DNA of 64,000 bases from Prosopocoilus inquinatus (GCA_036172665.1 CM069874.1:25379946-25443945), one strand, 5' to 3'; counted from the first letter of the stretch, positions 33,566 to 45,940 are shown. Numbers and translations are program-made. Notes: generated by a model not told the origin, from the letters alone.

Positions 33566-34701
33566 CAGGGCCCTAGCCAGACTAAATATTCAGGGGAGGC
33601 TTATCGTAGTGTAAGGCAGGCTGTATAAGTTATTTTATTATAATGCTTTTTACGAATTTAAAATATTGTATAAATAAGAAACCAACAAAATTAAATTATT
33701 ATAACAAAATTATTACAAATACAAATTTTGTGATAAAATTGTCAAGTGTGAAGAAATAAATGACAAGGTTTTGAATATCTAAGATTAATGAGTGATGAAT
33801 ACTTTCATCTTGACATTTGAAATGTTTTTCTGCTTACGTGCGAATACAATTGACGAACATCAACTGTTTGATTTCTCACATGAAGCAATTGCATCCGCTA
33901 GATGAACATGAGTTTTCGAAAGTTTCACCGCTAAACAAACACTAACAAAGCAAGGAAAACATAAATGAAAACAATTGACAATCGGCAAACGGAAATTTGC
34001 TAATTTTGGAGTCTGAAAAAGACAGAACGTATCTTCAACGCCTACTATCAATCTACTATGTTCAATGAATCGTTTATAATAACTCTTTAAGAAAAAGTGG
34101 AAATTTCTTAAAGTTCAAACTTGACAACACCGGTTAGTCTGATTTGAAGTGTCACAACCTACTAACTAAGATTACTTTTAGGTTATAGTAGTGACGAAGA
34201 ACTACTCTATTAATAAATGGCAAACTTTCCTTCTTATTTTTCAAAGGTCATTAATCAAAGAACATTTTTAACAAGTGTGTAGTATGTTAATGCTCTAGAC
34301 GAATTCGTGATGAAAAGAAAATAATGCAACAGTGCCTAAAATTTAATTACATACTTGAGTGCTAGATTCTCACACACAGAAAAAAAGTTATAGAAAAACT
34401 AGAAATAAAAACAAATTGTAGAAAATATTGGTACGAGGCGCTATTCTCATCGTAAGATTTACTACAATTGTTAATATTTGATATAATTTGCGTCTGTTTC
34501 CATTTTTACTACAATTACTTTTATTACTCAATTTTTTCTGTACAGCATCCTGAGATGGTAAATTTTAAATGAATAGAATGTATGTATCATTTTCTATCAG
34601 GTTAGGTTATCGTAGGGCAGGCTTAAGACTTTCTAGGGCGGGCTCACCCTCCCTTGGTACCCCCCCTCCCCCCTCCCCACCTACTACTAGCTATGGCCCT
34701 G
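33566..34701. mobile_element. hAT-like non-autonomous element, CAGGGCCCTAG ends
   Basis: It is 1136 bp. Termini are CAGGGCCCTAGCCAG and, inverted, CAGGGCCATAGCTAG. A perfect 8-bp target duplication TTTCTAAT flanks it (33558-33565 and 34702-34709). The interior has no transposase frame; the 63-residue frame at 33860 is not recognisable. Confidence 0.88.
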
Positions 34702-34709
34702 TTTCTAAT

Positions 34710-37555
34710 TATTTCAAATCACGCGGCTAAAACTTTCTAGAGCTATTATTAAATAGATATGGATGTTTACTTTATGACTACGTAAAAATTCTAATTTTCT
34801 TGGTGTTATATGAGTAATGACTCATACTGGTTTAAATAGGGGTACAGAACTTAATATCAAATATTTTTTTCAATTTCTTGATACAAGGAAAATCTACACA
34901 TTTTACTCTTTGCAATGGATTAAATATTATTGATCTGTAATCGTTAGTTTAATGGCGACAGCATTTTGAAATTTTATAACTTTATTACAAGAATTTTATT
35001 TCAACATCTCATCGGTTAGAAAATGGTACCAGAAAAAGGTATATCGAGTTTAAAGCCTGTTTTATAAATTCAAACAAAATTTTATTTATTTTTAATATTT
35101 AGTTTTAAGATGTGAAACAAAAAAAAAACAAATTGTGCTGCCGTAATATATTATCAGTAATACATATATTTGTCTGTATGTTACCAAAAATAGTATAAAG
35201 ATATACATTTGTATGTGCCCGTTTTATAACATTTGTTGCAGCACTTTCTCGTAACAGATATTAGTATAATAGTATAACAGTAAAACGGGCTTAACACAAT
35301 TTTTTGTTTATAGGTTTTCAATTTCTAAAAACACTTAATATTTTTTTTATTGATTCCAATTTTCTAAAGTTATAACTAACTTGTCGAGATAATTCAAATA
35401 TTATTAACAAATTACACAATAATATTAACTAAATTCTATAAACTAAAGTTAAGATAATAAATGAGGAAAAAAAACAAATAAAATTCAAGTTCAATTTAAT
35501 AGCAACAAAGATCTAAGGTATACTTTTCTATTGAAAGGTAAAATTTGAGTTCAGTGGAATAACATTGTAACAATAAAGTTATCTGAGAATATTGTTTTTA
35601 TATAAAATGTTCTAAGGAAATGCAAGTTGTTATTGCACTTAAAAAAAAATCACGAACTAAATCATTCGGCACACAAACTTGATTAAATTTGCCGTATGTG
35701 TGAATTATGCAGATCTTTACAAATCTTAACAATTCACAGCACACAATAGAACTCCCAAGTGTCAAGGTTAATTCATACATGCATCATTTCCATCTCTAGC
35801 TGGAACTTCTCGCGCGTCAATTATCATGAAGTATCAAAAGCATAGAAAACAACTCGCACAATATTGTGAAATAGACTGATTCATTTTATCTACCCTACGT
35901 TTGCGTACGGCATTGGAAGTGGCTCGTTTCCAGAATATTTTGGCGAGAACCGTGACGTACGGCCTGTTACGTCTCGACATCGGCGTCGTTTCTGCATGAA
36001 GAGGCCTTATTTTTAACTTTAACCTATATGAGAATACATGTGTGCGTATGTATGTGTATGCGTCTGTGTGGTTTCTATTTTTAAAACCGATCCAAATTCA
36101 AGTAGCGCTCTAATTTTAATCATACGTCTATGCAAAGTCTTGAGATTATTAGAAGTGCAAACAAAATACATTGAAGTATATTGACGATATTCCTATCGGA
36201 TTCAAGCATTAATTACGTCAGTTTCACTGTGTTCTAAACCAGGGGTTCCAAATCTTTTTGAGTATCGTCCCCTTACAAGACTTCTTAATAAATTTAATTA
36301 ATACCGAGATATTAAAACAGTATACAGTAGATATACTAATACATATATATGTTAACTTTAAATTTTGTTAAATTGCAATCTGTGAAACATTTTTTAGTTT
36401 TTAACAGAAAACATTACACTTGGATGAGTATAAATCATAAAATTTTATGAAAAAATCTTTACTGAAGTTATTAAGTTTTTATAACTTTAGTTATTGTGAC
36501 ATCATAACATAAAGTTAAATACTAAATATTTTGAAAAAAATAGTGTCCCGTTTTCTCTATTCTGTGTTCGATACGATACAATGTTGAATTCAAATGTAGT
36601 TAATATTATTCGACTCATCGTCATTTTTACTTATTTAATCTTCTCTTAGATTTTATTAGAAAACTACTCAGGTAGACCTCCGCTAGACTAAACAAGAATA
36701 CAAAACTCTGACCACTAATAGTTTATCGATCCACAGCTTTAGGTGGTTCCTGAAGGTTCATCGACCTCCAACCAACCCTTATAAGTTCATCGACCCCCAA
36801 GATGTCGATACCGACTTCGTTGGAATCTCTACTCTAAACGCGACTGTGACTTGATGAAAAAGAAAATTTTTGTTTTAATAACAACGAGTACAATGATAGT
36901 GAATATGATAATGAGGGACTTTAATACGAGTATTTAAAATTAATAATAAGTCCGAATTTATAATGCATAAAATAAGTGATTTTTTTAATCTATAACTAAC
37001 AGAGAATAAATCGAAAAACAATTAAAATATTGAATATATAAGAGTAATTTACTTTTACTAGCATAGTTTCCTACTGCAACTAACAAAATTCTCTCTAACC
37101 TGGGCAGCAAAACAATTAACATTTTTAAAAGAATAACAATTTAGTTTCTCTTGAAAACAGCTTGAAACTAGTCACCTACGTTCACGATGTGGTGACTTTG
37201 TGAGTATTTGGGCCTAGTATTAATAGCTGGAAAGTAAGAACATAAAAAATAATAGAAATATTTTGAAACACATAAAACAGGAATAAATATGTATCGTAAT
37301 TTGTTAAATTTTATTAGGTTTTATTGGTCAATACAATATACAGTGCTTTTTTTAACTTTTTTAAAACTTTTTTTAACTTTTTTTTAAATTTTAAATTAAT
37401 TTCAGTTTCTAATAATCAATTACATAATTTATTACAATTTACACATTGCCAGAATAAGAGATGCATTTTTTTAATTAATTATTTTAATATTAAAAGTGAA
37501 ACTTTTTAATGAATCGAGTAGGTCAACGTTAAAGAAAAATTAGTCGCTGCCCTCT
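34710..37555. other. AT-rich noncoding stretch
   Basis: No supported gene. A block at about 35790-36010 is distinctly less AT-rich, with several CG dinucleotides (GTGACGTACGGCCTG and neighbours). It may be a conserved regulatory sequence or an exon I cannot place. A GT-rich microsatellite lies at about 36035-36070. Confidence 0.4.
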
Positions 37556-38612
37556 AAATAATAATAATAATTTATTGGTCCTAAGCGCACTGTCATAATA
37601 AAACGAGCATAGTGATTAGACAAGGCAAATTTAGGTACAATAATATAAAATAATATAAATAATATACATAGTTGTAAGTATTGTTACCTTCGTCGATTAA
37701 AGCCTTAAAATTACAATGAAATTCAGAAAACTTCAGTTGTTCGTATTACATAAATTTATGAATTCTTCCACTGAATATAATGTTTTATTTAAAAGAAAAG
37801 ATTTGAGCTTACGCTTAAAAACAGCTAAAATGGAACATGTTTCAATATCCAAGGCAATAAATTAAAATATTGAAGACCTATGTAATTGCGAATAACATTT
37901 AGCCCGCTGAAGGTAGGCCGAAATCTTTTACTACTACGTATGCACATAGAATGTGTTTATAGATCTCATAAATTTTGAATTTTTTTGAAAAATATGAACA
38001 CACAGTTCAAATAAAAAATTGTGGATACCCATCATGATACTGATAATTTTTTTTTTGAACGACAAGAACATCGTGCATCAAAGCCGATAAAATAAACGTC
38101 TGTCTGACGAATTAATTCTTGATTTTGACCTACTCGATTCATATTTGGATATAATTCCAACTTTACACATTAAAATAATTAAATTGAAAACGCCCATTAT
38201 GCATACCTTTGAGACCTCCCTCTCCACTCATTCAAATACGATTTCAATCCAACTCATTTCTGTCCACCTATTTGAAGAATTCTTTTAATTTCATATGAGA
38301 TCACGGATTGAATAAGACCAAAGTAAGACAGTCTAAGAACATTTGGGTTTACGAGTTCGTATAATCGTTTTTAAACGCAATACACTGTGCTTATTTTGAC
38401 ACACAAGCAATCAATGTGCTTGTTCCACGTAATCTTTCATGTAAATACCTAAGAATTTTGTATTATGCGCTTGTTACTCGTTTTACCATTTAGTCTTATT
38501 AATAAACTGCTATTGATGTTATTTTTGGTTACAAAGTTAATGAAATTTGTCTTGAACGGATTCAGAACCAAAGCATCGCTAAAACATCGTACATTTCATT
38601 AACAATACTGTT

Positions 38613-38963
38613 AGAAAAAAATTTGTTGCAAATCGTTTTTGATTGCAGTGAAAACCTCGAGCAGACTCTATACAGATATTTTAATTCGTTTTTGGTTTGC
38701 AGTGGAAATTTTGAGCTACGTTTCTGCTGGAGAAGCCCCAAACAGCGCTGAAACAGTTGTACAGAGGCCGCACGAGGTTTTCACTGCAATCAAGAACGAT
38801 TTGCAGCAAAATTTTTTAAAACTTTCATTACGCTTTGACAGCAAGCATGGCCGCCTTGCATAGGGTGACTTATTATGTAGCAAACCCGCTTCAATTGGTC
38901 TATCCTACTGCAATGTCAAGTCAGAAAGCGATCGTAGGATGTTACTGTTTTATCTATTCATCG
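38613..38963 (-). mobile_element. Hammerhead-ribozyme element, copy 3 (in LINE)
   Basis: It is inserted in the LINE with an 8-bp duplication ATACTGTT/ATATTGTT (38605-38612 and 38964-38971). Read on the minus strand it begins GATGAATAGATAAAACAG and ends in GATTTGCAACAAATTTTTTT. A 3' ribozyme half lies just before that end (about 38625-38680). A second, plus-strand ribozyme copy at 38713-38770 has a mutated core (CTGGAGA for CTGAAGA). Confidence 0.8.
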
Positions 38964-39496
38964 ATATTGTTTGAGTTTCAAATTAACGTTTCTAGATCAC
39001 TAGCGGCAGTTAGCGTAGTTGAATCATCTGCATATAAAATAAATTTACTAGGTGTTATATTTTTAATAAAGATAATGAATAACAACGGGCCTAACAATGA
39101 TCCCTGTGAAACTCCGGTGTTATCTGCATGTATCGAGATACAAAATAACAATCGTCCTTCAACGTAACGTTTACATAATGGCGATTGAACGGGATAGGTA
39201 CTCGGGCTGATTATGTCTTAAAGATGACAACGTGTTACTGATTTGTACGTATTGAGTGCGATTATTCAAGTATTCCCTTAACCAAGCGAGTATACGAATG
39301 TCAATGTTACTGAGTTTATTTAATAAAAGAAATGTTTTTTTCCGAAATCGTGTTGGTATGGAGCGAACAAATTATTTTTTTCCAACAAGTTTACTAGTCT
39401 ATCACTAAAAGCGGATTCAAATATTTTTGCAATGGAACACTGTAAACCGATAGATCGATAATTGGCGCACTTAGACGTTTCACCTTTATTTTTATA

Positions 39497-40761
39497 AATT
39501 TTGTTGCAAATCGTTTTTGATTGCAGTGAAAACCTCGAGTAGCCTCTGTACAGCTGTTTGAGCCCTGTTTGGGGCTTCGTCAGCAGAGACGTAGCTCTTC
39601 CTGTTATGGATTTCGATCCACAACTCGATTGATTTTAAGTTATCAAAAATAAAACCCACACGTAACTTAGTTACTTTATTAAAATAAGCAACATTACGAA
39701 AAGGAATGAATTTTACAAGAATTGACAACTGATCATTAATCAGAACACATGTAGAATATCTAATTACAAAAGGTAACAGCGATACCGACACGTAGTGTTC
39801 CTAAGTTACAAGATTAATGACAATGGAAAATACTAAATTTGAGTTTATAAAGCATCGAACACTGGCGGGGGTTCTGGTAAACAACTACCCCGCGAACAAG
39901 CGAAGCGTCGGTCGCGGTTCTATGTAAACATTACCAAATAAGGACATAGAATCTAATGCTGGCAATGTTTGATTAGGCTACGGAAACGAAATGCAAAATA
40001 AACGAAACGATACATCTTCGAAATATCGAAGCAATAGCTGAAAACAATTTACAGAGGAAACGTGAGGTTCCTCGGCAAACAAACCAAGGAGGTCTGTGTG
40101 CATTTGGCACTACGAACAAGTTGATTCCTGATCTTAAGGTTTGAAAGCAAATGATATTATATTTAACCAGCCAAATTTCGTGGCGAGAAAGGAACAAATA
40201 GTTACTTTTGACACCTTAAAATCAGCACCTTTTCCTGCAATAAAATACATTTAAAATATTAGTCGGGTTGCACTGAGGGTGGCCCGGATATGATGCAATT
40301 CGATTTATCTACTTAAATTGCAGAAATAAGACGAACAGCTAAGCTTAATACTAATTAATACGCGCACAACACAAAACTATTTGTTCAATTGTGGCGATGT
40401 TATAACATTCCCACTGCAAACTAACAACGACTTGTCCAATTTATTCGCAGTTGCGATGTAATAGTGATGAACAGATAAAACAGCGACATCCTACGATCGC
40501 TTTTTGACCTGACATTGCAGTAGGATAGACAAATTGAAGCGGATTTGCTATCTAATAGGTCCCCCATGCAAGGTTTTCACTGCAATCAAAAATGATTTGC
40601 AACAAAAATTTTTAAAACTTTCATTATGCTTTGACAGCAAGCATGACCGCCTTGCATGCGGGACTTATTAGGTAGCAATCTGCTTCAATTTGTCTATCCT
40701 ACTGCAATGTCAGGTCAAAAAGCGATCGTAGGATGTCGCTGTTTTATCTGTTCATCACTAT
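39497..40761 (-). mobile_element. Hammerhead-ribozyme element, copy 4, long form (in LINE)
   Basis: It is 1265 bp, inserted in the LINE with a perfect 12-bp duplication TTTATTTTTATA (39485-39496 and 40762-40773). Minus-strand start TAGTGATGAACAGATAAAAC, end GATTTGCAACAAAATT. A ribozyme relic sits at 39537-39597. Two inverted arm copies (about 40470-40580 and 40630-40755) enclose the usual linker. The remaining ~800 bp (39600-40400) is unique in this window and has no convincing ORF. Confidence 0.85.
39537..39597 (-). ncRNA. Hammerhead ribozyme relic
   Basis: It keeps GAGC-TAC-GTCTCTG, the core CTGACGA, stem II AGCCC/GGGCT, palindrome CAGCTG and CAGAGGC. The second core strand reads CAAA instead of GAAA; loss of the invariant G12 should abolish cleavage. 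Confidence 0.6.
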
Positions 40762-41440
40762 TTTATTTTTATAGATGGGAATTATTTTTGACCGTTTCAG
40801 TAAATCGGGAAAATGTCCTTCGAACGACAAATTAATTAAGTATGATAGTGGTTCCGATATGTGATCATTAACTTTGCTTAAAACAAAACCAGGAGTGTTA
40901 TCCGGCCCACTCGATTTTTGGGAGGAAAATCTATTAATAATTTTTGAAATTTCAGCACCTGTTATGGGATATAAAAAAGTTGAAGACATATTTGTTTATT
41001 TCCGGGGGATGGCATTTGACTTGTTTTGGATATGTCTAAAAATGCTTCTCTGAGAGCATTGGCAATTTGATGAGGATCTTTAAGGATAGTTTCGTTGACG
41101 TACAACTCCTTATGTATGTTGAACTTATCTTATAAGAGTAGAGTTGATTATTTGCGTTAACATGATTTCGACAAGTTACTGAATGCGGTAATCTATTTAT
41201 TGTAGTAATTCTTATTTGATTCAGTTAATTTTTATTTGTATAGTTTCCGGATAAAAGCTAATATGTGCTTCAAAGTATTAATCTTATTATATTTGTGCAT
41301 GTCACTTAGTTCTTTTAACAAATTATATAGACCCGACAGATATCTACAATTAATTAGGCAGGAGATTGTTATAGTTTCTTTTTCTCCATATTTTGAGTGA
41401 CCCTGTGTGTATGTAAATGAACCCTGGGAAGTGCACATTT

Positions 41441-43479
41441 CGGATACGGCCGTATGCCGATTTTGTTTACCGTTACCGTTTTGGGCGCTTAACGCCAGAA
41501 TTTATTTTAATAACGATGTAAAGTTAATTAGTTAATTTGATTGACTTTCGAGCTAATTATGGTGAGTTTGCTAGTTGCTATTCCGATAACGTCACGATAA
41601 TATATTCATAAAATTTCACATTGTCCAGTTGGCAATTTTAAGTCGACCACTCACTTGGTGGTGTTAAGCCCTCCACACACTTTGCGTCGTATATGATGAC
41701 ATGTTATTTATAAAGTTGTAGCACAAATTGAGTTATTTCCTTTTCCTTTGATCCTCTCCTTATCTCCGGTTAAGATTCGGTCGCGCTCATTTGTTATCGC
41801 TTTTAATGAACACCCACACCCCTTCACGACTGAAGCTGCCGGCAGCGTAGCGAATTAATTTCTTCAGCATCACTCTTGTTTCTACATACGCTAGGTAGCA
41901 AAATACATGTCAAATTAACGAAGTGAGGAAGAAGTTGGCGGGCCAATTTTGTTTAAAATATAAAGTAAAGTTTCTCGAAAACAGAGATTTCGTTAATTCA
42001 CAACATAATTGAATAATTGAAATAGAATGAATGAATCGGTGACTAACGCAGATATGAAGTATTGATGCAAGATCTCTAGTCAGGGCTCTTTCCAAACTTA
42101 TACTCCGTCATAGTGTTTTATGTTTGTGATTTCAATTTGACTTAAGGTGCATTTGCTATAAATAACCTAAAGTGTATACCTTAGTTTCTTCATCTTTCCA
42201 TTTATTATAGTACACTTTTCCCGTAAATAGTCTTTACCAGATCATTTTCCAGTGTTAAGTGAACGACTGATCGCATAATTAGGTTGAGAATAATTTTTTT
42301 CTATTAATTTTTTTTTTATTACAAGTCCAGTTCTACTGACTGCCTAATAATAAGTCAAAGCATTTCATCAATTTGGCTTGGGTCTTTATAATTTATCCTT
42401 TTATATTTTTCGTATGATTATTAGCTTATTAAGAAACCTGATAATAAATCATATTTATTAGGAAAATTAATTTGTTGGTTAATTTTTCATTATTTAACAG
42501 ACACCTATACACGCAACTTAATGTTATTTGATTGTTGTACAATAATGTCATTTTAATAAGAAACGGCCCATTGTGAAGGAACTGGGCAATCAAATTTGAC
42601 AAATTAGATATTTTTCGTAAACAATTTTATTTAATTGTATTGAATGTAGGGGAACAGAGTTAACTCTTTTAGCCTTCTACTTCTCACATAAATACAATGC
42701 CTAATTACACTTAATATATATTTAATTGAATATAATAGCCAGTAATTTTATAAGGTGTTATACTTTTTGCTGACAGTTTCTTCCAGCATTGTTTAAATTA
42801 ATAATATAAACACAATCATTAATCATTTGTTTTCATTTCACTACCATTATTAAATAATAAGTACAAAATGAGATTAATTCGGCTTCTAATGTCAAATTCT
42901 GTAGAACTAACGATACTATTCACCCCGGCCAGACGTCGACAAAGTTATTGATTTCTTGTAACTTTGTTTACTTATTTTCTTTTCGTTTCCTGGTACCTTG
43001 AAACACTTCGTTAGCAGACAATTTACAGATGAAATCTAATCTTTGAAATGGTATTTGTGCTCATCTGTCTTCTTCCCCAACCCAAGATCAAGTTACAGGT
43101 AGAACAACAAGGAGAAAAATAAACTGCAATTTCATATCCTAATTGCGTTGAAAATAAGTAAATAACTTCATTTAGGGTTACTTATTATGATGTCACTGAT
43201 AAAAGTGATCTGGATATACTCTATAGTTCTATGTCTATTTATACACCGAGTAAATTAAAAGATAAAAAGAACTTGATATTATGAAAGACGTTCAAATATT
43301 AAATTTAATGCGCAGAAGGCATTTCATTTGACAACCTCTTATGAATAATGAGATTTACCACTCGAAAGATATTAATCTTACATGATTATGGTGAATAAAG
43401 TTAATAACAATTTAAAACTACTTATTTGTAATCGAAGTTTCGGAGAAAACGCTTCGGCTCAAATAATCATTCTGGAACA
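41441..43479. other. AT-rich noncoding stretch upstream of the first beta-subunit exon
   Basis: No supported gene. It should hold the promoter of the exon at 43480, but no TATA box at a convincing distance was identified. Confidence 0.4.
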
Positions 43480-43621
43480 ATGACTGTGAAGACAAAAGAA
43501 GTTTTTCAGGACTTCACGTTCTATTTGAAACCACCGGATAAGTCCTACTGGGAAGCGTTTTGTACTTTCATTTACAACAAAGAGGAGCATTCCATCTTCG
43601 GTAGGACCGCAAAGGGATGGG
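43480..43621 (+). CDS. Na+/K+-ATPase beta subunit (nervana-like), first coding exon, paralogue 1
   Basis: The 47 complete codons plus one base encode the cytoplasmic N terminus of a Na+/K+-ATPase beta subunit. FYLKPPDKSYWEAFCTFIYN followed by a GRTAKGWG end matches the family pattern W-x-x-F-x-x-x-x-YN-x-e-x-x-x-x-GRT-x-x-x-W, just before the single membrane helix. Translation past G48 soon stops, and the exon ends in a good donor (G|GTATGT at 43622), phase 1. The beta subunit escorts the pump alpha subunit to the plasma membrane. The next exon, which should carry the transmembrane helix, was not found. It is the most diverged of the three homologous first exons in the window. Confidence 0.75.
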
Positions 43622-43985
43622 GTATGTATTTACTTCTTGTCTGCAATATTATTTTACATAACAAATTTTTTCATTAAAATGTACATAATAAATGCATAAA
43701 ATAACATGTTTAATTTGCTTTCTAGTCCAAAACTAGAGTAGTAGTGGAACTCGTTAAACTTTTAAATAAATCCATAGATTCTTTAAGGGGATCGATTAAT
43801 GATTTAAATTCAGATAAAAATCTGTTATAGCATCGTCAGTTTTTCTTCTGTATCTCCCAATAGTAGACAATAAAGATGGAAAATGGAAATACGAATTGAA
43901 ACAGCATCACTACTTTACACCGGCCATGTTGTTATCAATTGAAAAGACTCACAAAGCAACACAAAACCTGTGGCTGTAATCCAAA

Positions 43986-44178
43986 TAAATAGTGAGAAAA
44001 CCCCTCGACCACATTAATTCACTGAAAGCGAATACGTATTTCGGTAACGAAGTTACCATCTTCAGCGCTAAACTGATATTTAATTTATCAGTTTAGCGCT
44101 GAAGATGGTAACTTCGTTACCGAAATACGTATTCGCTTTCAGTGAATTAATGTGGTCGAGGGGTTTTCTCACTATTTA
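43986..44178. repeat. Perfect 93-bp-arm palindrome, 7-nt spacer
   Basis: The arms 43986-44078 and 44086-44178 are exact reverse complements with no mismatch; the spacer is TTTAATT. Perfect identity means it is very young or maintained by conversion. It sits in the intron after the first beta-subunit exon. A hammerhead-like motif lies within it. Confidence 0.95.
44081..44149 (+). ncRNA. Hammerhead-ribozyme-like motif in palindrome (doubtful)
   Basis: Core CTGAAGA (44099-44105), stem II GGTAAC/GTTACC with loop TTC, GAAA (44122-44125), palindromic TACGTA as stem III, TT at the cleavage position and stem I AGCG/CGCT, with an outer helix TAATTT/GAATTA. One extra T (44106) lies between the core and stem II, which is not canonical. 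Its location in a palindrome would also favour a long hairpin over the ribozyme fold. Confidence 0.35.
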
Positions 44179-44315
44179 ATTGAAAAGACGTTTTTACTTT
44201 AAAATTACGATCTTCCAATCGATATAAACATTATACTCCCATTATTGCAAGATTTGCAAGGGCATATACAAGATAAACAATTCAGATTTTCATAAAATGC
44301 TTTAAAATGTATGTA

Positions 44316-45940
44316 CAGTCGGGGACAAAATTGTGGGTACGGAAGAGAGTTCTATCGTATTTGAAAAAGATATATACACAGAATTAAAATATAAACAAAA
44401 ATAATCAACTAAACAGTTTATTGACAACTAAATATAATATTCTAGCAAAAAAGTGAAAAGATAAACGAAAAAACAAGTACTTTATTATAATAACTTAATA
44501 ATTTCTGAAATAAGAGGTGGACTTAATTCTGGGTACAATTTCTTTTGTAAATTTGTATTACATAAATTTCACCAGAATTAATATTTAATATGACCTCCCT
44601 TGGCTGCAATGACTGTTGTAAGTCGCCGTGGTATGCTGTCAATTAAATTTGTTATTATTTCTGCTGAAATTTCTTCACAAGCAGCGATCAGTTTGTTAAA
44701 GTAAGATGTGGCACTTGTTACTCCTTCTCGTGAAATTTTGGCGTCTAAATAAGCCCACAAGTGTTCAATTGGGTTTAGATCCGGACTTTGAGGCGGCCAC
44801 TGAAGGACTTAAATGTCATTTTCTTGGAAATAATTCTTAGCAACTCGCGAAGTATGCTTGGGATCGTTATCCTGTTGAAAAATAAAGTCAAGGTCCATCT
44901 TTTCAAGCGAAGGATACAAATTTTCTTCCAAAATTTGTACGTATGATATTCTTGTCATCATACCTTCTATTCTAGCTAAATTGCCTACACCGCTTTTACT
45001 AAAACAACCCCAAACAAGAACATTGCCGCCTCCATGTTTAACTGTAGCTTCTACTATTTTAGAACTTAAGGCTTCTCTTACTCGCCTCCATACTCTCCCT
45101 CTTCGTTTTGACCCAAAAAGTTTAAATTTACTTTCATCCGACCACACCACTTTTTCCCAATAGGCTGGGGGTTTATTTACATGTTGTTTTGCAAATGCTA
45201 AGCATTTTTTCTTATTTCGTTCACTAATGAATGGTTTCTTTCTTTTTAAAAAACTTTGAAGGCCGGCGTCTTTAATCCTTCTTTTAATTGTTTTAGTAGA
45301 AATGTTTATACTGACGCTTTCCCTCATTTGGCGAGCACTTACACTAGGATTTTTTCTCACTTCCCGCACAATTCGGGCATCGTCTCTTGGTGTGGATTTT
45401 CTTTTTCGCCCTCGACCCGCGATATTTTCAGTACTATTAGTGGCTTCACATTTTTTACAATTACGAACAACAGCGTTTTTTGATACTTTATACATTTTTG
45501 CTAATTGTCCGTAACTTATACCCACTTTTCGGTCTTCGACAATACGTTTACCAATTTCCCAAGCGATTTCTTTTTTGGGAGCCATGAGAAATTTTTAGTT
45601 TAAAAACTAACTTTCTTAGGACATTTCACTATTTATTATTAACTCAATACAAATTCCGTTTTTCAGATTAATCCACTAATATTGTGTGCACGCTAGAATA
45701 GTTCTGATAAAACTAAAGCTGCATCGTTGTACCCATAATTTTGTCCAACTAAAAACATCTATAAAATAAACAAAACAAACCCCACCATTAAGGAATTATT
45801 CATTTATGAAGTAATGCCCAATAAATATTATTTGCACAGTTTTATTGTCGATTTATAAATGCTGCAGGTATAAAGGGATAAACGTTTGCGGAAAGTAACC
45901 AGCAATATAAATGTCGTACCCACAATTTCGTCCCCGACTG
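44316..45940 (-). mobile_element. Tc1-like DNA transposon with IR/DR ends
   Basis: It is 1625 bp between TA dinucleotides (44314-44315 and 45941-45942). The 25-bp outer inverted repeats start CAGTCGGGGACAAAATTGTG and differ at one base. Inner direct repeats of the same motif lie about 200 bp inside each end (GGACTTAATTCTGGGTAC at 44519-44536; inverse of GGACAAAATTATGGGTAC at 45729-45746), the IR/DR layout of some Tc1-like elements. It encodes one transposase, with a single in-frame stop. Confidence 0.95.
44578..45585 (-). pseudogene. Tc1-like DD34E transposase with one premature stop
   Basis: The reading frame runs from ATG 45585 to the stop at 44578 (335 codons) and is broken only by a TAA at 44809-44811. 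The N terminus has paired helix-turn-helix DNA-binding domains (GISYGQLAKMYKVSKNAV; SARQMRESVSINISTKTIKR) with a basic GRGRKRK between them. Catalytic residues are in VVWSDESKF (first D), FQQDNDPKHTS (second D) and, after the stop, SPDLNPIEHLW (E). The 258-residue product therefore lacks the catalytic glutamate. Everything else looks intact, so inactivation is recent. It lies in what would be the intron downstream of beta-subunit exon 1. Confidence 0.95.

Larger units (their letters stand above)
37556..41440 (-). pseudogene. Decayed non-LTR (LINE) retrotransposon, reverse transcriptase
   Basis: Reassembling the minus strand around two later insertions (38613-38963 and 39497-40761) gives an ordered LINE polymerase. 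A linker carries ETILKDPHQIANALREAF near 41000-41110. RT fingers follow (40744-40989: SSGPDNTPGFVLSKVNDH, then FPDLLKRSKIIPIYKNK), continued at 39380-39480 by GETSKCANYRSIG. Then come GVSQGSLLGPLLFI (about 39060-39110), catalytic YADD (39023-39034), thumb FLGIYMKDYVEQAH (near 38440) and a C-terminal YFNLLP region near 37850. The 3' end is an (ATT)n tail at 37556-37575. Multiple stops and frameshifts make it inactive, and no endonuclease domain is seen, so it is 5'-truncated. It is jockey-like in style, but the clade is not fixed. Confidence 0.82.
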
